Below, in pieces: positions 1-5,810 of a stretch of 5,810 nt of DNA (its first letter is position 1; the number at the start of each line of letters is the position of its first letter). The notes beneath the pieces are model-generated. The model did no database searches. It was not told the origin of the DNA and saw nothing but the letters and a program-made list of their open reading frames with translations. The translations under genes were made by a program, and so were the position numbers. This DNA comes from an uncultured Odoribacter sp. GTDB lineage: Bacteria; Bacteroidota; Bacteroidia; Bacteroidales; Marinifilaceae. The stretch spans positions 1 through 5,810 of the forward strand of contig CAJKZL010000230.1 of assembly GCA_905204385.1 (NCBI GenBank), read 5' to 3'.

Positions 1-498
1 GTTGTGAGTCTGATTGGATTGCTGCTGGTTTTGTCCTCCGTCGTCACTTATGCCATATATATCGTAGGAGTAAATAAATCCGCCGTGCATCGTATGGACG
101 GACTGAAACTAACCTTTTACGTCCTATTCGTAGGTGCCCTTGTTTTCGGTCTGAACTTATGGGTCAAAGGGGAAAGCCTCGATCTGATTCCGAACGTTCC
201 TACCGGCATCTATTTGGTTTTACTCGCTCTCATACCAACTTTGGTATCCGATTTTACGTTAATACTATCTGTCCAACAAGTCGGTTCGACTACCACAGCC
301 ATTCTGGGATGTATGGAACCCCTGACGGCAGTGGTCATGGGCGTTTTATTCTTGAACGAGCGGCTCGGAGTCTGGCAATTGGCAGGAATGTTTATCATTT
401 TGCTGGCCGTGTCTATCGTAATCCTTGCCAACAGCAGGGAAAGAATTTCGCTTAAGCGTCTGATTCCGATAAAACATAAGCCGAGACTGCCCTTTTAG
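1..498 (+). CDS. EamA/DMT-family transporter, C-terminal half (5' partial)
   Basis: This is the second half of a ten-helix drug/metabolite transporter superfamily protein of the inner membrane. The frame is open from base 1, so the gene starts upstream; the GTG at 4-6 is just an internal valine codon. Counting that codon as residue 1, five hydrophobic segments are visible at about 2-24, 36-54, 66-90, 95-117 and 121-142, matching TM6-TM10 of an EamA protein. The segment MEPLTAVVMGVLFLNER (residues 104-120) is the typical end-of-repeat signature of the family, with the Glu-Pro pair in TM9 and the Glu-Arg before TM10. A basic tail (residues 144-161) follows, which is normal for the cytoplasmic C-terminus. 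Whole family members are about 290-300 residues, so roughly half is missing. The substrate cannot be told from sequence. It lies 51 bases before the acetyltransferase gene and is separated from the thiamine operon by that gene and a promoter, so a link to thiamine is not supported. Confidence 0.9.
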   Translation, partial: VVSLIGLLLVLSSVVTYAIYIVGVNKSAVHRMDGLKLTFYVLFVGALVFGLNLWVKGESLDLIPNVPTGIYLVLLALIPTLVSDFTLILSVQQVGSTTTAILGCMEPLTAVVMGVLFLNERLGVWQLAGMFIILLAVSIVILANSRERISLKRLIPIKHKPRLPF

Positions 499-549
499 GA
501 TCCCTGAACGCATGGTAAACGAAAAACCTCATATAAAACAACCGAAACA

Positions 550-1086
550 ATGATAGCTATAACCCAAATAACCGATGTGGAAGATTCTACTTTCCTGAAA
601 CTAACCACACTTTACCAGGAAGCTTTTCCCGAAGAGGAAAGACGCGATATCGCCCAGCTAAAGGAATTATTGCAGGCTGAACCTGCCATGTACTTCAACG
701 CCGTCCATTGCGATGGAGAACTGGCCGGATTATTTGTGTATTGGGATTTCGGGAACTTTTATTATCTGGAACACCTGGCTGTTTTTGCTGAAATGAGAAA
801 TAAAAAAATCGGGCAAAAGATATTGGACTGGACCCGGGAGCATCTTCAGGGAGTCCGTATATTGGAAGTAGAGCCGGCAGAAACAGAAATGGCTACCCGC
901 CGGATCAACTATTACCGGCGCAACGGATACCTGATCCTGGATAAAACCTACCATCAACCTTCCTACCGCAGTGGCGGCGAGGAGTTCCCGCTATGGATCA
1001 TGGGCAACCAAGCGGAAGATCCCGAGACACTGAAACAACAAATACAAACCATCAAAGAAAAAGTGTATTACCGGAGCGACCGGTAA
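550..1086 (+). CDS. GNAT-family N-acetyltransferase
   Basis: The product (178 residues) is a probable acetyl-CoA-dependent N-acetyltransferase, cytoplasmic, substrate unknown. A compact GNAT fold can be read: an N-terminal helix region with an acidic stretch (EAFPEEERRD, 25-33), strands around 57-66 (ELAGLFVYWD), then motif A at 72-98, where YLEHLAVFAEMRNKKIGQKIL gives the acetyl-CoA pyrophosphate loop. The usual R/Q-x-x-G-x-G/A pattern appears here as R83-x-x-K86-x-G88, so the first glycine is replaced by lysine. Motif B follows, with the strand ILEVEPA (104-110) and the helix ending in YYRRNGY (121-127), a normal GNAT signature. The tail from about 155 is a charged helix. The ATG at 550 is taken because the GNAT domain begins soon after it; no Shine-Dalgarno is visible. 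It may be co-transcribed with the upstream transporter gene (51-base gap). It is upstream of the thiamine promoter, so it probably is not part of that operon. Family assignment is firm; function is open. Confidence 0.88.
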   Translation: MIAITQITDVEDSTFLKLTTLYQEAFPEEERRDIAQLKELLQAEPAMYFNAVHCDGELAGLFVYWDFGNFYYLEHLAVFAEMRNKKIGQKILDWTREHLQGVRILEVEPAETEMATRRINYYRRNGYLILDKTYHQPSYRSGGEEFPLWIMGNQAEDPETLKQQIQTIKEKVYYRSDR

Positions 1087-1108
1087 TATTGCAACTTTTC
1101 CTTTAATA

Positions 1109-1128
1109 CCCTTCGTTGCAAACGAGGG
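1109..1128 (+). terminator. Possible weak hairpin after the acetyltransferase gene
   Basis: Bases 1109-1112 (CCCT) pair with 1125-1128 (AGGG), and 1114-1117 (CGTT) with 1121-1124 (AACG), leaving one bulged T at 1113 and a three-base loop. It sits 22 bases past the acetyltransferase stop codon, the right place for an end-of-transcript structure. No run of T follows (the next bases are ATATAATTGG), so it does not meet the standard intrinsic-terminator pattern. A competing stem, TTGCAAC (1089-1095) with GTTGCAA (1115-1121), shares some of these bases. The role is an inference from position only. Confidence 0.3.
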
Positions 1129-1144
1129 ATATAATTGGTTAAAT

Positions 1145-1179
1145 TTTACGTCCGTAAAGTTTACCACGGTAAAGTTTAC
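1145..1179. repeat. 15-base-period palindromic tandem repeat
   Basis: Two full copies and one partial copy of a 15-base unit lie end to end: TTTACGTCCGTAAAG (1145-1159), TTTACCACGGTAAAG (1160-1174) and TTTAC (1175-1179). The four bases inside each TTTAC-N4-GTAAA arm pair differ (GTCC, CACG) while the arms are identical. As a result the 11-base near-palindrome GTAAAGTTTAC occurs twice, at 1154-1164 and 1169-1179. The block lies 86 bases upstream of the -33 element of the thiamine promoter and 58 bases after the acetyltransferase stop. It may be a protein-binding array, a DNA/RNA fold-back element, or a copy of a dispersed intergenic repeat; the sequence does not decide. The stretch that follows, 1180-1260, shows no gene, promoter or RNA element that I can support. 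Confidence 0.8.
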
Positions 1180-1264
1180 AAATACAAAATCAGATCTTCC
1201 AAAAAGTTTAAGCTGGATTTGTTTGCACTCAAAGTAGAGGAATTACGGATTTCCCATTTATCTG

Positions 1265-1295
1265 TTTGGAACTTCTGTTTTTTCGACTAACTTTG
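1265..1295 (+). promoter_or_regulatory. Bacteroidetes-type promoter of the thiamine operon
   Basis: TTTG at 1265-1268 and TAACTTTG at 1288-1295 match the -33 (TTTG) and -7 (TAnnTTTG) elements recognised by the main sigma factor of Bacteroidetes, separated by 19 bases, which is a standard spacing. Transcription would begin at about 1300-1305, only a few bases before the TPP aptamer. This position, directly in front of a riboswitch and the thi genes, strongly supports the call. The element match is seen directly; the start site is inferred. Confidence 0.8.
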
Positions 1296-1307
1296 CTACG
1301 GATTTTT

Positions 1308-1381
1308 CCAAAGGGGTGCCTTAAAATTTCGGGCTGAGATTATACCCTAGAACCTGATCCGGGTAATGCCGGCGTAGGAAT
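1308..1381 (+). promoter_or_regulatory. TPP riboswitch (THI-box) aptamer
   Basis: This is a thiamine pyrophosphate-sensing mRNA element. The conserved pieces appear in order: GGGGTGCC (1313-1320), GGGCTGAGA (1331-1339), ACCCT (1344-1348), AACCTGATCCGGGTAATGCC (1351-1370) and GGCGTAGGAA (1371-1380). P2 is formed by GGGGT (1313-1317) with ACCCT (1344-1348), a short P3 by GCC (1318-1320) with GGC (1332-1334), P4 by CCT (1353-1355) with AGG (1376-1378), and P5 by CCGG (1359-1362) with CCGG (1369-1372). CTGAGA (1334-1339) is the pyrimidine-binding J3/2 segment, and GCGTAGG belongs to the pyrophosphate-binding side. The closing P1 helix is poorly defined from sequence. It should repress the thi genes when TPP is plentiful. 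In this group control is expected at translation or early transcription; no clear terminator follows, so translation is more likely. Confidence 0.95.
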
Positions 1382-1426
1382 TCAGAGCCATTATTTCATT
1401 GCCACCAAATATTCTTTCCCCCTTGG

Positions 1427-1455
1427 ATGATCTTAACCCTTAATTTACGGATCAT
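1427..1455 (+). promoter_or_regulatory. Hairpin covering the thiS start; candidate expression platform
   Basis: ATGATC (1427-1432) and GATCAT (1450-1455) can pair as a perfect six-base stem with a 17-base loop. The 3' arm includes the first two bases of the likely thiS start codon (1454-1456), and the 5' arm includes the only other in-frame ATG (1427). It lies 46 bases after the aptamer. Hiding the start codon is a known way for TPP riboswitches to block translation, but six mostly A/T pairs with a large loop is weak, so this is a suggestion. Confidence 0.35.
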
Positions 1456-1654
1456 GCAAATCTTTATCAACGATCGTCCCTGCGAATGCCCGGAAAAAAT
1501 CAACGTTACCACCCTACTCGCCCGGGAAAACATACGGACGGATTATATCGCCTTGGCCTTGAACGATACGGTGATTCCCCGCAGTCAATGGGATTTTACC
1601 GAACTCACCGACGGGTGCCGTATCCTTATCATTAAAGCTGTTCAGGGAGGATAA
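1454..1654 (+). CDS. thiS: ThiS, sulfur-carrier protein of thiazole synthesis
   Basis: ThiS is a small ubiquitin-fold protein. Its C-terminal glycine is adenylated (by ThiF-type enzymes) and loaded as a thiocarboxylate, which ThiG uses as sulfur donor for the thiazole ring. The 66-residue product has the family length and starts with the beta strand MQIFINDRPCE. A helix around 19-26 (TTLLARENI) follows, then YIALALNDTVIPRSQW (31-46) and the final strand ILIIKAVQGG (57-66), ending in the required Gly-Gly. The ATG at 1454 is chosen because it gives the standard N-terminus; an in-frame ATG at 1427 would add nine residues with no counterpart in the family. No Shine-Dalgarno is seen, as usual in Bacteroidetes. 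It is the first gene after the riboswitch, and 47 bases separate it from thiC. Confidence 0.95.
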   Translation: MQIFINDRPCECPEKINVTTLLARENIRTDYIALALNDTVIPRSQWDFTELTDGCRILIIKAVQGG

Positions 1655-1692
1655 CGCTTAGGCACAAGTGGAAAATAAAAATGAAATTATAA

Positions 1693-3459
<1,767 letters not shown>

Positions 3460-3462
3460 CCT

Positions 3463-5412
3463 ATGAAAACCATCGTCATCACTTCCCCTGTGCCGGTAAA
3501 AGACGAAGCGACGGTCTGTAATCTGCTTTTCGATCACGGCCTGGAGCTTTTGCATCTCCGGAAACCCGGCGGCGATCGGGAAGCGTACGAAACATTTATC
3601 CGGAAAATCCGGTGCTGTTACCGGAAAAGGATTGTGATCCACGATCATTACTCCCTGGCGGAAAAATATTGTTTGCGGGGTATACATCTCAAATCGGGAC
3701 AGGGTATTCACCATTCCGATTATCCGGACTGCCGGGTCAGCATCTCCTGCCATAGCGTAGAGGAGATACGCCACCTTCCCTTCCGGCCGGAATATTGTTT
3801 TTTGAGTCCGGTTTTTGACAGCATCTCCAAACCGGGATACCGGAGTCGTTTCGCCGATATGCCCGATTTGTCCGGGATTCCTTACCCTGTCATCGCCCTG
3901 GGAGGGATTACTCCGGAAAAAACCGCACTTTGCCGGGAGGCCGGATTTCAGGGAGTAGCTGTTCTGGGATATATCTGGGAAGAGCCGCAGGAAGCCCTCT
4001 CCCGCTTTGCACTGCTGAAAACGCCTTACGTGATGAGCATTGCAGGGTTCGATCCTTCCTCGGGTGCCGGGATTTCGGCAGATTTGAAAACTTTTGAAGC
4101 TACCGGAAGTTATGGCTTAGGCGTTTGCTCCGGAGTGACTTTTCAAAATGAAGTAACCTATCAGGGAACCCATTGGATGGCATTCAAAGAAATCCGGAAA
4201 CAGTGCGAACTGCAATTCGACAGGCATCTTCCCGAATATTTGAAGATCGGCCTGATCGAAGATTTCACCACCCTCGACCTCTTAACGGCTTGGATCCGTC
4301 GAACCTATCCCTGGATGAAGATCGTTTGGGATCCCATCCTGAAGGCGAGTGCAGGGTATACTTTCCATACAACTAACCCGGTCTTGCTCGACTCCATCCT
4401 GAAGCGTCTGTATCTGATTACCCCGAATACCGTCGAACTCCGCGAACTATTCGGAACAGAAGATCCAGATTCCCTGCAGGATATTGCCGGAAAATACCGA
4501 TTGAATATCCTATGGAAAGGAGGACATAATGAAGGAAAAGAAGTGACGGATTGTTTGATCACTCCCTCGGATATTTCCCGTTTCACAGTGTCCCGAAGCC
4601 GATACGGCAAACACGGTACGGGATGTATCCTTTCGGCAGCCCTCGTTTCCGCTTTGGCCCAAGGCAAGAGTTTAGAAGAGGCTTGCAATCAAGCACAGCT
4701 TTATGTAGCCAAGGTTATTATAAGTAATAACAGTGAGTTAAGCTTTCATTACCTTTCCGATGTCACCTATTGCTCCAAACCTTCTCCCTCGCAATTAAAC
4801 TTGCAGTACATTACCGCTCCAAAGCCAGACGTGTCCCTATGTGAACAGATTGAAGAAGTGTGTCGCGGGGGGATGCGATGGGTGCAGCTACGCATGAAAA
4901 ATGCCGACGTCGCAACCTTGTTACAGGAAGGGCAATGGGCAAAAGAGATATGCCGCCACTACAATGCACTGCTGATTATCAACGATAACGTAGAGGTTGC
5001 CCGGCAGCTACAGGCCGACGGGGTACATCTGGGCAAAGAGGACATGAATCCGCTGGAAGCCCGGAAAATCCTGGGTCCCGGCAAAATCATCGGAGCCACC
5101 TGCAACACCTGGGAAGACATCCTCCTACGGCAAAAACAAGGGGTGGACTACATCGGGCTAGGCCCCTATGCTTATACCCGGACAAAAGAAAAGCTAAGCC
5201 CCCTGCTCGGTCTGGCAGGCTATACGACTCTGCTCGGAAAAATGCGGGAAGCCGGCATTACACTTCCGGTATTTGCCATCGGAGGAATTACCGAAGGGGA
5301 CATTCCTGCCCTAATGCAAACCGGAATACAAGGAATAGCGCTTTCCGGATTAATCAAAAACAGTAGCGACCTATGCCGCAAAACGCGGGAAATCATTCAG
5401 TTGATCCACTGA
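3463..5412 (+). CDS. TenI-like / ThiD / ThiE three-domain thiamine enzyme
   Basis: One 649-residue reading frame holds three thiamine enzymes. Residues 1-185 form a ThiE/TenI-superfamily barrel: LLHLRKPGG (29-37), IHLKSGQ (74-80), SCHSVEEI (95-102), [14 protein letters not shown] (113-126), [10 protein letters not shown] (143-152). It lacks the ThiE Q-x-R-x-K and N-D signatures and keeps H97 where TenI has its tautomerase histidine, so it resembles TenI, the thiazole tautomerase. Residues about 188-425 are ThiD, HMP-P kinase: [21 protein letters not shown] (192-212), TFQNE (226-230), [11 protein letters not shown] (289-299), ITPNTVEL (319-326), KGGH (352-355), HGTGC (384-388) with the catalytic C388. 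Residues about 445-649 are ThiE, thiamine phosphate synthase: VQLRMK (474-479) with R477 and K479, INDNVEVA (506-513), [10 protein letters not shown] (519-528), IGATCNT (543-549), [16 protein letters not shown] (565-580), FAIGGIT (604-610). Linkers are short, so a genuine fusion is likely. It is cytoplasmic and follows thiC by three bases; thiG begins 44 bases later. Confidence 0.93.
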   Translation: MKTIVITSPVPVKDEATVCNLLFDHGLELLHLRKPGGDREAYETFIRKIRCCYRKRIVIHDHYSLAEKYCLRGIHLKSGQGIHHSDYPDCRVSISCHSVEEIRHLPFRPEYCFLSPVFDSISKPGYRSRFADMPDLSGIPYPVIALGGITPEKTALCREAGFQGVAVLGYIWEEPQEALSRFALLKTPYVMSIAGFDPSSGAGISADLKTFEATGSYGLGVCSGVTFQNEVTYQGTHWMAFKEIRKQCELQFDRHLPEYLKIGLIEDFTTLDLLTAWIRRTYPWMKIVWDPILKASAGYTFHTTNPVLLDSILKRLYLITPNTVELRELFGTEDPDSLQDIAGKYRLNILWKGGHNEGKEVTDCLITPSDISRFTVSRSRYGKHGTGCILSAALVSALAQGKSLEEACNQAQLYVAKVIISNNSELSFHYLSDVTYCSKPSPSQLNLQYITAPKPDVSLCEQIEEVCRGGMRWVQLRMKNADVATLLQEGQWAKEICRHYNALLIINDNVEVARQLQADGVHLGKEDMNPLEARKILGPGKIIGATCNTWEDILLRQKQGVDYIGLGPYAYTRTKEKLSPLLGLAGYTTLLGKMREAGITLPVFAIGGITEGDIPALMQTGIQGIALSGLIKNSSDLCRKTREIIQLIH

Positions 5413-5456
5413 AGAAATACCTCTTTAAACCTGATAAAATCATAAATTCGAAATCC

Positions 5457-5810
5457 ATGGAACCATTGAAAATAGCAGATAAAACTTTTACTTCCCGTTT
5501 GTTTACCGGAACGGGAAAATTCGCATCGAACGAAAAAATGAAAGAAGCCGTCATCGCTTCCGGAAGCCAGATGGTCACGGTGGCGATGAAACGAATCCGG
5601 ACCGAGGACAAAGCAGAAGACGATATGCTGAAGCATATCCTCCGGCCGGGAGTTCAACTGCTCCCCAATACTTCGGGCGTGCGCGATGCCCGCGAAGCCG
5701 TCTTCGCCGCCCAACTGTCGCGGGAAGCTTTCGGGACCAACTGGCTGAAACTGGAAATTCATCCGGATCCCCGGTATCTGTTGCCCGACCCCGTGGAAAC
5801 GCTGAAAGCT
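5457..5810 (+). CDS. thiG: ThiG, thiazole synthase (3' partial)
   Basis: ThiG makes the thiazole phosphate carboxylate from 1-deoxy-D-xylulose 5-phosphate, dehydroglycine and the ThiS thiocarboxylate, working as a (beta/alpha)8 barrel. The window holds 118 codons of a protein normally about 255-260 residues long, with no stop before the end. Visible marks are [12 protein letters not shown] (13-24), [12 protein letters not shown] (35-46), the phosphate-loop area [19 protein letters not shown] (68-86) and [18 protein letters not shown] (95-112). In the last of these K98 is the expected Schiff-base lysine that holds the sugar substrate. The ATG at 5457 gives the usual N-terminus ([16 protein letters not shown]). 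It follows the fusion gene by 44 bases with no terminator, so it belongs to the same operon. ThiS, its sulfur donor, is the first gene of that operon. Confidence 0.96.
   Translation, partial: MEPLKIADKTFTSRLFTGTGKFASNEKMKEAVIASGSQMVTVAMKRIRTEDKAEDDMLKHILRPGVQLLPNTSGVRDAREAVFAAQLSREAFGTNWLKLEIHPDPRYLLPDPVETLKA

Noticed and set aside
1145..1179. CRISPR array suggested by repeated motif
   Set aside because: Units are 15 bases with no spacers of 30 or so bases and there are no cas genes; it is a short palindromic tandem repeat.
1427..1654. Longer ThiS starting at the ATG at 1427
   Set aside because: The nine extra residues have no counterpart in ThiS proteins; starting at 1454 gives the standard 66-residue product.
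3463..5412. Fusion gene as an artefact of missed stop codons or frameshifts
   Set aside because: The frame is continuous for 649 codons, each domain keeps its motifs, and the domain junctions show neither leftover stop codons nor an abrupt loss of homology.
5413..5456. Terminator or internal promoter between the fusion gene and thiG
   Set aside because: No stable hairpin with a T-run and no TTTG/TAnnTTTG pair at proper spacing is visible in these 44 bases.
5397..5762. Open frame on the - strand over the start of thiG
   Set aside because: It is antisense to the well-recognised ThiG N-terminus and ends in the fusion gene; no family features.

Overview
This window holds the 5' part of a thiamine (vitamin B1) biosynthesis operon, almost certainly from a member of the Bacteroidetes and probably Bacteroidales. 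The signs are a promoter of the Bacteroides type (TTTG, 19 bases, TAACTTTG), absence of clear Shine-Dalgarno sequences before the genes, moderate GC content, and protein sequences that read like Bacteroidales thiamine enzymes. No genus can be assigned from the sequence alone.

Layout, all genes on the + strand. 1-498: C-terminal half of an EamA/DMT-family membrane transporter, whose start lies upstream of the window. 550-1086: a GNAT-family N-acetyltransferase. 1087-1453: a 367-base intergenic and leader region. It holds a possible weak hairpin after the acetyltransferase gene, a striking 15-base-period palindromic repeat (1145-1179), about 80 bases in which I see nothing (1180-1260), a Bacteroidetes promoter (1265-1295), a TPP riboswitch aptamer (about 1308-1381) and a short expression-platform region. 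Then come thiS (1454-1654), thiC (1702-3459), a three-domain TenI-like/ThiD/ThiE fusion gene (3463-5412) and the first 118 codons of thiG (5457-5810, running off the end).

The operon logic is clear. ThiC makes HMP-P from aminoimidazole ribotide. The ThiD domain phosphorylates HMP-P to HMP-PP. ThiS carries the sulfur and ThiG builds the thiazole phosphate. The TenI-like domain may tautomerise the thiazole product. The C-terminal ThiE domain joins the HMP and thiazole halves into thiamine phosphate. TPP, made from this, should bind the riboswitch in the leader and shut the operon down. thiH or thiO, thiF and similar genes, needed to complete the thiazole branch, are not in the window and would be expected downstream or elsewhere.

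The most notable items are the TenI-ThiD-ThiE fusion, with two related (beta/alpha)8 barrels flanking a kinase; the loss of ThiE-type catalytic residues in its first barrel; candidate alternative RNA pairings that would compete with the TPP aptamer; and the unexplained palindromic tandem repeat upstream of the promoter. Nothing here looks like a wholly new system; it is mostly a recognisable metabolic operon with an unusual gene architecture.
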